Part shown: positions 34,871-46,490 of the stretch, piece by piece
How the letters are laid out: each line of letters begins with the position of its first letter
Numbering within the stretch: position 1 is the first letter of the stretch
NCBI GenBank assembly: GCA_029204225.1
Contig: CM055092.1
Coordinates: 71,241,472-71,305,471, forward strand
Reading direction: 5' to 3'
DNA from: Diphasiastrum complanatum
Lineage: Eukaryota > Streptophyta > Lycopodiopsida > Lycopodiales > Lycopodiaceae
DNA: 64,000 nt
Position numbers and translations under genes: made by a program
Notes under the pieces: generated by a model
What the model was told of the DNA's origin: nothing
What the model saw: only the letters and a program-made list of their open reading frames with translations
Database searches by the model: none

Positions 34871-37678
34871 TTAAGAATTCAAAACAATCGAAGGAATACA
34901 ATAATAGATCTGCAATATCTATATCAGAATCGATAGAAGGGATTTCATTTCTTCTGCAAGATTCTTAACCGCCTTATCCGATATTCCAAAGATCTTAAAA
35001 ATCCATCTGGATTTCCCTTACCGTATAGGCACATATTTATTCCAACCAAGCATCGGAGAACCCATAAATTTTGTTCCTGATGGATAACAATAATCCATTT
35101 ATGAAATGATCATTCAATAAAAAGACCCCACACATGGCTCACTATCACATTGTCAACCCATTCTAGCTAGTAATAAGCTTTACAATTCCCTCCATCAGAG
35201 AGCACTATCTCTAAGGGAAAGCTTTTTCAAGTACTAACAACTTAAATGTGATTCATGTACTAACTAAGTCGTTTACCATCCAAATTATACTAAAATTTAC
35301 GGTCATTCTCATGGCCATATAAGATATCTCTTATGAATTCAACTAAATGAATTTCGGTTGAACGAATTATTTATGGAATTACGCCATAACTGGTATTATG
35401 CAATTTTCCTTCGAAGAAACCAAAAATTTGGATCACATAACACAAACACATTCACTACCTCGGATGTCCATTTCTCTTCCTCCCTTAGATTTTTCGGTCC
35501 CCCAAAAAACTTCATAATCTAAGGTACAAGGAAATTTCTTAGACATATAGTAAAAGCAACCTTCTATTAATCAGAAGATAAGTCTATTCCACTTTTCCAC
35601 TGGCGTAGGCATTATTCCATTGAAGCTAGCAATTAAGTGCAAATGATGAAAGAACATGAATGGGAATTCGTGAAATGGAATTTTAGAACCTCTTTTATTG
35701 TATTTAGCAAAATATCTTCGCCAAACTGAAGAGTTCTACTTGCCATTCATTTTTGCACGTTCCTTCGTTAGCGTAAACTCAGCTTCGACAAATATCTTGG
35801 CAAAAGCTTTTGTTTGACTAGTTTCAAATGACCGAAGTCTATTAGAACACAACCGCAACAAACCATTGGTGTTGTACCGACTGGAAAGGGGGAAAATATA
35901 TGGACTTAAAAAAATCCACAAACACAATTTAACTCTATTTCTTGAGAGTACCCTTACTCCAGATTTTAATTGATTAAATAGCACAATACCAGAAAATCAA
36001 ATTCATGTTTAACGGATACCTGCCTGGGGAAGAATCGATTAAATAGCACAATACTAGAAAATCAAATTCATGTTTAACGGATACCTGCCTGGGGAAAAAA
36101 TCATCGTGAATTTTTTTTTCTACTCTCAATCCTAAACCCATGGACCTATCACATAGGCTTAACAGTTAGGATATTAAAATTATTCTTTTTAAATGTTTTT
36201 CTAGGTAAAGCATGGAGAATTCGTAATTCCATTCTCAAATGTCAGTTTAGGTGGATTTCTCGAAAATCACAACCCAAAGTAATGATCAATACTAGCAGGT
36301 AGCCATGAACCCTTCAGTTTATAGATTTTTCCAATCAAGCATGCATCAAAAGGCAAAAAAACCTCCTAAACCCTAACAAGTTTTCCAATCAAAGCATGAA
36401 TAAAGGATGAGGCGCGTTCAACGCTCCTCATGGCCGCTCCAGCCGCCATTGCTATTGCTCGCTCCACCCTTTCAACTAGCATCGCTGCCCTGCTTCTACT
36501 CTGTGGGTCAAACAACCATGGTTTTAGCGAGAGAGAGAGAGCCAGACGTTAGATTGTTGAGCAATAGGTGGTGTTGTGATCGAGTTCCAGGCAACGACAT
36601 CTCCCTCAAATCTGAATGCTTCAGCATTCCAACGCTCTTCAGTTCCATGTTCGGCCCCGCTCAGCTCTAAACAGACGATCTTCAATCAATTCCAAACAAT
36701 TCTCTTTCTTGAAGCATCGATTGCAAGACTGGAACCTTCGACCTTTGGCACCATTCTGAGGTTCCCAGATCATAAACTAACTTGCCTTTCACACTATCAT
36801 CTCTCTATGATCAAAGAAACGAGTGAAAAGATGGTAAATTGATTTTCGTGATACTCTAAAACAGGAGTACTTCCCTCAACAAAGGCTTCCATCTACTCTA
36901 TAGAGAAACGCTTTTTAAGGAGATTCAGGCCGCATGCATCAACTATTCCAAAGAATTATGATTCTTTTCCTACTTTCATACAAAAAGCAGGATCGACAAC
37001 ATCATAATTACTTCTACAGGGAATAGTTAATTCCTCATGTTAGACTGTATGAACATTCTACTGTTCTTGTCCATTTCTACTTACAACTAGAAAATGAACA
37101 TACTTACAATATTCAATCTATGTTCTTAGTTTGCTTGATTTACAGGAGTATTAATTCTTGAAAAAAAACTCGAATCCACAGTGATGCATACAATCATTTA
37201 AATTGAAGACTTTCGGCCTCAATTAGTTTATTCTACATAGATTGATTATTCACCAATGTATCAATAAACTTCCTGAAGCTAGACATGAATCTAAATTACC
37301 GAAAACATTTTGGACTCATGCAAGGTGTTCAAACCCTCAAAACAATCAGATTTAGACAACTAGACAATCAAGTGGACCTACTCATGCAGATCATTCTACA
37401 TCAAATGGAACCTTTTTCAAGGCACCAAGAATTTAAGAATGAATTCTATATTAATTCTCAGCATCTTTATCAAAAACAAACATATAGAAAAGCACTCTAC
37501 CACCAAATTTTGAAAAGCATGCTTCACACTCGAATTAGTGAATCCAAATCCAAACTACCTTTGAGAAATTAGCACTCCAAACTAAGATGTGAATCCAAGT
37601 GTTTTCACTTCCAAACTTGATGTAGAGCTTGCATCCCTTCCCATCCAAGACCGCATCTTTGCTGGGCTTTGATATTAA
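34869..37678. other. Unassigned; small tandem duplication inside
   Basis: Probably repeat debris. A 65-bp unit (GATTAAATAGCACAATA ... GCCTGGGGAA) is repeated at 35972-36036 and 36037-36102. Open frames (35736-35984 minus, 36407-36670, 37285-37572) show no known motif. A GC-richer patch at 36407-36670 differs in composition from its surroundings, but its two overlapping frames give nothing recognisable. Confidence 0.4.
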
Positions 37679-38079
37679 TGTAAAGACCAATAGAAAGACT
37701 ACTAAGATGAATGCCCAAGGAGAGGAGAGAAACTGACAACCTAAAGCCAAAAGCTTAGAATGGAGGAGGGTGTGTCCCTACCCATATACATAGGGGTAAG
37801 AAGCTTGTGCATGCACCCATCCACCCATGCAACCTCCCATGCAGTCCATCTAAACATAGGTCACATATCCCATGCTATCCTCAGGCATACAACCTGTCAC
37901 ACGCCATGCACTACCCCACATGTCTCAATACGAATGTCTGGGTCCTCTCAAGGTTATTAGTTACAGATTGGTCTTGACCTGGAATCAAATAGAGGCATAA
38001 CCAACAATCTTGAATACCGGAGAGCAGGTCTACCATATTAGGACTATTCCAAATCCTTAGCTGAATATGGCCATAACAT
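37679..38079 (-). mobile_element. copia-type LTR (401 bp)
   Basis: On the minus strand it starts TGTTATGGCCATATTC at 38079 and ends CTTTACA at 37679, followed by a primer-site-like TTAATATCAAAGCCC. It is related to 25985-26409. It interrupts or abuts the gene-A-like fragment that begins at 38080. A 76-bp piece of the same LTR lies at 48716-48791. Confidence 0.6.
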
Positions 38080-38267
38080 GCATTGTCCTTGTTTTCACTA
38101 AGTTCTATATATGCAACATACAATGAATAATGAGAGCTCCTTAAACGAACATTCTCTGTTAAAAATCCTAATATATTTAGAACATAACTTCTTTTAACAA
38201 AAATGATTTTATTTTTCCTAGCAAATCTATGGCCTTCTAAATAATAAGACAAGGCCTTCACATCCAT
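38080..38267 (-). pseudogene. Fragment of unknown gene A (second copy)
   Basis: The minus-strand frame reads GHRFARKNKIIFVKR and continues with a Ser/Tyr-rich stretch. It lines up with the last exon of the unknown gene at 41999-43589 (GHKYAR, stop, TYKIVFVKRD). Only the C-terminal part remains; the LTR at 37679-38079 cuts its end. Function unknown. Its position beside the histone H3-like copy at 38329 repeats the arrangement seen at 42-47 kb. Confidence 0.6.
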
Positions 38268-38328
38268 TATAAGTATCTCTCCAACTAGATTGAACTAAGA
38301 ATGAGCAATAGATCTCATTTTGCTTAAA

Positions 38329-39510
38329 ATGCCTAAGGTAGTGGCTCAGTTCGCTATTCCTATGGAATGAGGTGGTGTGCTATCTGAAGCATCCTCGTCA
38401 GATAGCAAAATCATCTATAACAAGGGCATTATGCATAAGGAAATAGCAAAGTCATAAAATTATCAAGTGCTGACTGACCCCCAGTAGAATTTTATGTCCA
38501 CCAAGGGAGGTTGAAGAGCCAATAGTCATAGGTGGAAAGAGGAGATTAGAAAATATCAAAAATCCAGTGAGTTTCTAATATACCGTGTCCCATTCTACCG
38601 CATTGTTCACCAGATCACTAGAGAGAATCTGGGAAGTTATGAGAGGTTCACACCCGGGGCACTATAGTGCCTTCAGGAGACTGTTGAGGATTATTAAAGT
38701 CTTTTTTTGAGGATTCTTTTTTGCTTTCTATTCATGCTAAGCAGGTAACCATAATGCGCAATATTTCCATCTTTTGTTAGATTGAGAGATAAGTACTGTA
38801 GACTACACAAGGAGAAGCCATCTGCACCAAGAAATGCTGCCCTTGATAGGACTAATTTTCTCACCAAGAGGCCTCGTAAGCTGAAGGCCCCAAAAAAGAG
38901 TGTAAAATCAACAACTGCAGCTCTCAAAAAGGTTAGGAGAATGACTCTGCCAGAATCCTCACCATCAGGAGAGGATGCAATTGTAGATAATAATTCACTA
39001 TAGGCAGTTGTAATTACTGCCAGTTCAGTTTTGGACAATCAGTATAAATTGTACAGCCTATTCTTGGCCTCCCTGCTCTTCTCCCTCCCCCTCCTCCACA
39101 ACCTACAACACATCCCATCCTTGCCAACCCTCCTCCCCTCCTCCTCCTCCTCCTCCCCCTCCTTCTCAGCCTACGTCACAACCTATCCTTGCCAACACTA
39201 CTCCTCCTCCCCATCCTTCATGACTTATAGATTCTGAATAATATCTTCATTTTGAGAAGTCGGATACATTTGATGCCATTGATCTTATTGACATGCCATT
39301 TTTGTTTGATGTACATCACTTGTAAAGCGCATAATCTTGTCGTATCATACTAAGTAAGTAATCTAACTTCTTACTTTTTTGTTCTAATGTTGTTTTATTA
39401 GATGCTTTGAGTGTTCATTCATCTAACTTATATAGTATTGCTTTGATTTTGTAGTGATCATTGGAGCTTGAATGTAATCACCCTGGAGAAAAATATAGAT
39501 AATGTAATAA
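38329..39510 (+). pseudogene. Histone H3-like / Ulp1-like gene, decayed second copy
   Basis: The frame from ATG 38329 has four stops before the histone part, which then reads EEIRKYQKSSEFLIYRVPFY ... RIVHQITREN ... ERFTPGAL. After a stop comes CLQETVEDY, and after a stop and frameshift come SLFEDSFLLSIHAKQVTIM and RLRDKYC. These follow canonical H3 in order (EIRKYQKSTELLIRKLPF, LQEASEAYL, LFEDTNLCAIHAKRVTIM). A Lys/Arg-rich tail (38797-39003) and a proline-rich stretch follow, then (after a probable intron ending TTTTGTAG at 39450) SDHWSLNVITLEK, the His block of Ulp1 proteases. No Cys exon was found. It is clearly a pseudogene. Confidence 0.75.
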
Positions 39511-39796
39511 TTTTTTTTGTATAAAGATGAATTTTGCCAACAACATGTGTGGGGACAGCCCAAACTATGTGAATGATCTCCTAAATTGTGAGTGATTGCA
39601 CAAAGATTCAACACCAAAAAGCTAGATTGAGACTAGCTTGGCAATTCTAAGACAAGAGCACTAAATACATGCATAAAACATTCACCACTCATCATACACA
39701 TGTGAAGGCAACTTGTGATTGAAAAAGCTAAGTAAAATTATGGCTTGCTCTCGGATAGAGAAAGAATACAACTATGAACTCTCGGGTAGAGAGAGA
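39511..39796. other. No gene seen
   Basis: Short AT-rich interval between the histone-like copy and the copia LTR. No recognised feature. Confidence 0.5.
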
Positions 39797-40674
39797 TGTT
39801 GGAATTCTAATCTTCTCCTACTCATCCCTTCGCCCTCCTCCTACTCTCAAAGAATTCTATCTCTCAGAATCAGTCTGCAAAATTACACGCAAAGTTGAAT
39901 CAGGCAGAACCGCAAAGTCATTGCCAGATTACAGTTTGACCAAAGGGAATCGTTAAAACATGTTTACCGAGAAGCATGACTCAAAATGCAGACCGCAAGA
40001 AACTGCAAACCGCAAACCACAGGGAGTCGTTAAAAACCGTAGGATACTATCTACGAGCACTTGCGAAATCATCAATGGCAACGAAAGTAATCCTGTCGAC
40101 CACCGCAAGTGACCTTCTTACGACCTCCTACGAATGACAAGCGTCAACTCTCCTCAACCGTTTGAAAACGTAATCTACCTACTTATGGTTATCAACGAAG
40201 TCAGCGACGATGACTTACGAGTTCCTACGAAGTCAACTAACAACGGTTGACCGATCTCATCGTTTAGCCCCGTAAGTGATCACTTACGGTTATCAACGAA
40301 GGAAGCAAATGATCACCTACAAAGCAAACGACCAACAACTGATCAAATGACCAGTGGTTGTTCAAACGATTGTGGACAGACTACGGCCATCATGGCCTAC
40401 ATCCTTGTACTACAACTCATACGGAGGATACATTACTCTGTACTTCTCCTCCTTCACGACGCTCCAATAACAGATCTACGGATCTTGTTTAAACGGTTGT
40501 TAATCATCTTGTAAACTGTAATTACAATAAATCAGGATACTCTGACAGCTATAAATATGTATCTGAACGAAAAGAAGGTAGTGATAGATGTTGTTGAGTT
40601 GAACAATCTGTATGCACAGAGTGATCAAACGACCAAAAGGTCTTTAAGTAACTAGCTCCTTAGAGTTAGTGATT

Positions 40675-40714
<40 letters not shown>

Positions 40715-41174
40715 AATTTAGAACTGTAGCTATTGTTCTGAATCTGTAAGTAGGAATACGTGCTTATCAGTGCTATTGTATTGTGTTCCGATTCTCTCTA
40801 TTATACAGATTTGCTACTGTTCAATCCTTATGTTCTTGATTGAATGCAATTGTCTCTCTCACTCTCTTGCTCACAAACGCGGTTATCAGAGACAGAGGAT
40901 CACATGGCTATCCAAGATGCCTAATGCTTCGCAATCCTTCTGTTACGGCAGTCACAGACTCCTACGCTGATAACCCAAAAGGATAACAAGCTTTTGATTC
41001 CATTCCCTAGTCAATCCACGTTCCTAAAATCGTAGTTACTATTGTGTTCATTATTTTCTTACTGTTGGTAGAGGCATCATTTTACATCGTAATCGCCTCT
41101 CGTGTTTTGTTTCTGTCACGTCCGTTGCAATCGTAATCAATCGTAGACCAAGCATTTCACATCATACACCAACA
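39797..41174 (+). repeat. copia 5' LTR, 1378 bp
   Basis: Bounded by TGTTGG and CCAACA. The promoter-like CTATAAATATG near 40550 would give a transcript start near 40580. The upstream part is rich in ACGA/TACGA words (40040-40330). Confidence 0.75.
40678..40712. repeat. CA microsatellite
   Basis: About 34 bp of CA repeats within the copia LTR. Confidence 0.95.
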
Positions 41175-41268
41175 AAAGTGGTATCAGAGCATTGGTTCAG
41201 TGGATTACCAAAGTCTAGGATCTTTTTTCGAAGCTATTCTAAATTGTTTGTGTATAATTTTGATCACT

Positions 41269-41840
41269 ATGGAAGGCACCTCAGAGATCCGCTTGATCAA
41301 TAAATTCAACGGAGATGACTTCCACATGTGGAAGATCAAAATGAGGATGATCCTGATTGAAAAAGAGTTATGGGGATACGTCAACGGTTCTATGGCCAGA
41401 CCGGCAGAACTCGAACAGCTCTCAGCTTGGGAAGCCAAGGATGGCAAGGCTCTTGCCATTGTATCTCTAAACCTCAAAGACACTCAAATTGCTCATGTGT
41501 CCAACTGCACTACTTCCAAATAAGCATGGGATACACTCACTAGCATCTACGAGACCTCAGATGTCTCGACTAGTCTCTTCTTGAGGAAGAAGGTACTAAC
41601 ACTCAGAATGAGTAAAAGCACCTCAGTCAGTGACCATCTGAACAAGTTCAAACAACTGATGAACCAACTGGCTGCCCCTATATCAGAAGAAGACTCTACC
41701 ATGTCTCTTCTTGCCAGTCTTCCATCCTTGATGTATATAGCTTAAGTATCTGGTCATCACAAGGCATGGAAAAATCTCATTGGCAAGTACGGGGAGCATT
41801 TCATAGAGCAACAAATCATGGAGGACACAATTCAAGAAAT
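41269..41840 (+). pseudogene. copia gag (UBN2-type), truncated
   Basis: ATG 41269. The frame reads LINKFNGDDFHMWKIKMR, then LEQLSAWEAKDGKAL, an in-frame TAA at 41521-41523, AWDTLTSIYE and LMNQLAAPI, as in plant copia gag. A second TAA lies near 41742. The zinc knuckle and everything after are missing. Confidence 0.85.
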
Positions 41841-41998
41841 AAATATTTAGTTCAACTTTTTCAGTGGTTTTATAGAAGAGCACAATTTAGATATCAAGCT
41901 AAAAACTCGCCAAGTATTACGATATTTCGAAAGGCATTCAAATTCATTACAAAAGAGAGATCCTTGTAATATATCAAAAATCTATTACAGAAAATTAT

Positions 41999-43589
41999 TT
42001 AATTATCATCATCATCTTCTTCAAGATTCAGACGGATGGTATTGTCATGAAGGAATAATCTCCTTTCATATGGATCCAAAAATTCTAAATTTTTCCTCTT
42101 GCTCATATCAATGTAACCCGAATAAAGGGCCATTGCAGATGATCTTTTGGTAGTCTCATTGGGAGTATAACCCGATAATTTAATAGCCAAATCTCTCTTC
42201 ACAAAAACTATTTTATATGTTCATCTTGCGTACTTATGGCCTCCTAAACAAACTGATAATGATTTGATGGCCATAATGACAGTGGTTGCATATGGATTAT
42301 AAGATGAATGATATATACAAATCTCATTATTTTGAAAGTTTTTCAAATAATGAGATAGAAAAACATCTTTTCTCCGACTGATACACCTCGGACGCCTCCT
42401 CATACCAAAGGCATCTATTTCAATAGCATCTTGTAAACGAGAAAAGAAAATAAATTTAGAATGATACATAACACTGCAAACTCGATAAGAAAACTGAACA
42501 ATATCAATACCAATAAGAAATAAGAAAACTGAACAATATCAATACCAATAAGAAATAAGAAAATTGAACAATATCAATACCAATATAGTATCTACTTACC
42601 AGATCATAATCATTGTAATCAATGACGTTTGCTCTGCTGATGTCATGTCCTCCAATGGCCTCTACATTTCCGAAGGGGATATATCTAGCCCTAGGGGGAT
42701 ATTTTTCTTGAAATTCCAAAAATTCCTCCTCTGTAGGCACAGTCTTTTCATAGGCTTTAGATTTTTCAGTCATGGCCTCCAAGGCCTCATTGCCAGATTT
42801 CCAATTGCCATCTTTATCATAATCTATCTCACTTTCAAGGTCATCATATGAGTAATGAACAATGTCAGAAAATTCTGATAAATTTTGAGCAAAAATTGAG
42901 AGGATTTCATCCTCTCTCAAATTCAATACATCTTCTATATCATTAAATGAAATATAGCATTCATTATTTATAAAATATAAAGGAACATCGAGTAGAGTTA
43001 ATTGATTAACAGAAGATGCAGATGGAAGAGAATCAGAGAGGATTATAGAACAAGGGAGAATTTTTTGATAATCTGAAGTCATAGAAGCTTCAACTTCAAC
43101 CCCTATATCAGTATCTGCATCATTTACATCAATTGGAGCAGGTGCAGATGCTTCGATCAATGGAACAGTTGAAGATTCAACAGACTCATCATCTGGAATT
43201 TCAGCAGATATGTAGAACACAAAAGCCATTCCTTTGATTAGAAGGCGACATATTCTTTTGTGGATATCATAGTATATATTTCTTTTGAAACGGTCATGCA
43301 GGTTAGAGTACTTTCTATTGTGTTTATGCTTAGATGATGGTCGGGAATGTACAAGGTCCTGAAAATGAACGAAACAAAAATTATCTATATCCATGACAGG
43401 GGTACTAATAATCTGAGAAAAATTATCAAGATAAGAAATTAAATTATAACGGTTCTCATAAACTAGCTTATCGATATCGAAGGGAGCAAAAAAAATACTA
43501 GCAAAATACTCTAATTTGTCAGATGGAATGTCACTGGTATTAAAAAAATCCATAAGTTTGTCATCTGAGGCCATGGAGGAACTAGCCAT
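41999..43589 (-). CDS. Unknown gene A: two exons, one internal stop
   Basis: I do not recognise this protein. Exon 1 (43589-42600) is a clean 330-codon frame from ATG, Ser/Asp/Glu-rich, with an acidic central part and no membrane segment. It ends at GATCTG followed by GTAAGT. The intron 42599-42494 ends ATTGTTCAG, and exon 2 continues in phase: FSYRVCSVMYHSKF ... GGHKYAR. An in-frame TGA (42220-42218) follows, then TYKIVFVKRD and a frame to TAA at 41999, ending in an acidic EEDDDDN tail. A fragment related to exon 2 lies at 38080-38267, where no stop occurs at this point, so the TGA is probably a disabling mutation. It lies divergent from the histone/Ulp1 gene, 1.46 kb away. Confidence 0.55.
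42485..42590. repeat. 35-bp tandem repeat within gene A intron
   Basis: About three units containing GAACAATATCAATACCAATA and GAAATAAGAAAA. Each unit on the minus strand carries TTGTTCA[G/A]TTTTCTTAT, so two complete candidate splice acceptors (TTGTTCAG) are present and a third is mutated to TTGTTCAA. Confidence 0.9.
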
Positions 43590-43889
43590 ATTAAATCCGA
43601 TATTGATTCAATGCGTCAGATAAATATCGGTAGAGGAATAAAGCAAAGTGTGTGCGCTGATCCGATATGGTAAGGTTGAGAATGAAATTTTCCGAAAATC
43701 ACTGGTCGGAAGTGGCTGATATCGATTCAGCGCGCCTGAATGAATACAAGCATGCACAGCAGGGGATGGCGCGCATCGATTTGATATCGGGAGAATGAAG
43801 AAAAACAAGAAGGCTAGAGAGTTCAAAATAAAGATTACGGAATCGAAATATAGAAAGTGGTGCACATATTTATAGCCAATTCCTGTTGA

Positions 43890-45048
43890 TCACAGCCATA
43901 CATTTGTCAAATAACAAATTGTGATTTACAGCCTATATTTATCCACCAATCAGAATGAGACTAATTTGTACCTGCATCGAAATACATTAAATAGTCTAGT
44001 ACTAGATTCAACGAATCATCATTAGCCCTGCACTGGAATATATTAAATAGACAATCACTAGCCTCCTAGAATAATCATTAAAAAAATTATAAACAACTGA
44101 TTAATGGATATCATTGAAAAACGTGAACGAGGAGAATTATTACAATCTCTCGCCCTATTTAAGCACCGTAAAGACGAAAATTTTTGTTTTGAGATAATGT
44201 TCATTTAGAACATTTTCATAAGTCTTTCATTATGCGTTCCAGTATGATTTTTCTGCGTATGGGATATCGGATCAGTGCGCCTAGCAGACGATTTATTTGC
44301 TGCATTTGGACTGCGCACGTCGAATCGTTATTCCAAGACCAAATATTATCGAAATTTTTGAAACTATTGGACCCTATATGCATGATCAAAGCTTGATTCG
44401 GAAGACTCTTCATACTGGCCAAAGTTGTGCAGAATCTATCGAATCAAGCTTTGATCATTCATATTGCATCCAATATCGGATGAGCATGCGAGAATACATA
44501 CTATGGTTGTCAAATGCTTTATATGCGCGTTGATTAGCTATCGGATGAAAATCTGGCCTTTGGAATTTTCCAAAATTATATTATTGGATATAAAAAAGGT
44601 CTTATATTTCAAGCTTAAATGGTAGAAGTGTGATTAATTGTAGATGTGACCATACTTTATTTGAAATTAGTTTTGGTTAATTCGATATGGACTAATCATT
44701 TTGATGACTGATGGATATTTAGATTGATTTGATTGACAAGCCTCCGAGTAATCATCATCGTAATACGAGCCACCGCGTTTGCAAACCACCACGTTTGCAA
44801 TCATTTTTTATTTTCTCTATATATACTGATCGACGACGCTGAAATTTTTTTGCTTATAGTTATTTGTATCCATGTGATATCGATTCAGCATGCTCGAAAA
44901 CAACTTCCTTCAATCTGTTCCTACTCATTCATGCCCATCCGCTACCAGCTAACGGAATTGTTTAGCTCAGGTATCGCTTCGGCGTGCCCGACCTGAGGTC
45001 TGATCCTGAAATCAACATTATCGCGCGTTGATCTGCTACTACACATTA
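43890..45048. other. Intergenic region between divergent gene A and gene B
   Basis: Holds most of the GATATCGG..CGCGC motifs, TATATATAC near 44818 and TATTTATAG at 43869-43877 (minus-strand TATA candidate for gene A). No other coding sequence is recognised. It could serve as a shared promoter region for the two divergent genes. Confidence 0.4.
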
Positions 45049-46421
45049 ATGGCGCAGACCAAGCAGACAGCACGAGGGCAGTCAGATGGAATACCAATTT
45101 CAGGTGCGGGTCAGGGAAATCCACAACCACCACCACCTCCTCCTAGGCCAAGGGGCCGAAGAAGAGACCCACCCTGGCTCGAGGATATTCGGAAGCTTCA
45201 GAAGACAAATAAACTTCTGATTCCGAAATCTCACATACATAGGTCCATCAAGCAGGTGACAAGAAGTCTATCTGCAGATGTGAGATGGACGGTAACGGCA
45301 ATTGAGGCGCTGCACACAGCATATGAGAATTTCTAGGTGAAAAAATTTTCTGATACTGTTGTTGCAGTTGTCCATGCAAAGAGGGTGACCATCATGCCCA
45401 AGGATTTCAACATTGTGTTCAGGCTTCGGGACACATATGACAAATTTGTAGAATACTTTAGACCTGCTCCCTCCTCTCCTCCAAAACAAGATTCAGGGAG
45501 AACAAAACGAAATCAATCTCAACCATCCCGGCTTGTGATTCGTTTACAAAGCGGGAGTGTTTCAAAGAAGAGGAGGTCTCTCGACCCTCCATCTAAAGCG
45601 AGGATTTTTCCAAGTCATCTCCTTTGAATACTATTCTTTCTTCTAGGCATTCTCCTCCTAAGTCTCCTTCTTCTCCTTCCACTCCATCTTCAACTTCTCC
45701 TGCTAAATCTTCCTCTCCTAACCAATCTCCACCTCCTAAATCTCCTCCTCCTCCTAAACCCGTAAATATTAGTTCCCCTCCTCCTGTTGTTGGAAGCGAT
45801 TTAGATGATTTTGTTAGTGTAAAAGTAGAATCAATTTTGAATGACAATTCTTTATGTGGTTTATCAGTGTTACTTCCGTCACCCCCTACACTTGCCTTTG
45901 TAAATAGTTCTCAATATGTGCAGTATGACCAATTGTTAAACACGTATCTTAAAGGTTTAGGTCCTCGATACAATTTTAGGATGCCGAAGACCAATGCTGG
46001 TCTCCCCCTTTCTAGTTTAGATACTGGTGAATTAGAAAGTAGGGATAAAATGCTAGGGGACAATGTAGGAAGTGGGGCAATTCTGGATGGAGTTCTTCCA
46101 GACCCCATTGTTTATAGATGTTGCATTGTTTCCCCTTCAATTCATGGCAGCATTTGATTTCCCTGATTTCAAAAGTTTGCACGATAATATGCTCCAATAC
46201 GTCAGACTGGGGACTCCAATTCTCGTGTTGCCATACATAACAAAGTAAGTGTCTATTTTTCAGATTTTATTTTATTGGATTTTTTATATGAAATGAGATT
46301 TTACATTGATTCTCATAAATTTCTTGTTTTCTGATTTCAATGATCACTGGAGCTTATATGTGTTGTCCATGTACGTCAATGATGAGAGTGTGTGTAATCC
46401 AGTTTGTTTGAAGATGAACTC

Positions 46422-46490
<69 letters not shown>

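Larger units (their letters stand above)
39797..41840 (+). mobile_element. copia element, 5' part (LTR, primer site, gag)
   Basis: LTR 39797-41174 (1378 bp) begins TGTTGGAATTC and ends CATACACCAACA. A primer site TGGTATCAGAGC follows at 41179 after a 4-bp gap. Gag follows and then the element is cut at about 41840. The LTR has CTATAAATATG at about 40550 and a CA array at 40678-40712. No 3' LTR or pol is present in the window. Confidence 0.8.

Noticed and set aside
34869-36102. Possible organellar insertion
   Set aside because: I could not match any plastid or mitochondrial gene in it.
36407-36842. Two overlapping open frames in a GC-richer patch
   Set aside because: No recognisable domain, no splice or promoter evidence; a separate short Ala-rich frame there is only about 40 codons.
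38378-38405. Small perfect hairpin GCTATCTGA...TCAGATAGC
   Set aside because: Nine-base stem inside a decayed coding region; expected by chance in a window of this size.
43890-45048. Endogenous giant-virus insertion as source of the histone-like gene
   Set aside because: Giant viruses can encode histones, but the spliced exons here and the close match of parts to plant-type H3 and CENH3 give no positive support; no viral hallmark gene is seen in the window.
45911-46157. Antisense open frame across the H3-Ulp1 linker
   Set aside because: Shadow of the real coding strand; no motif, no start context.
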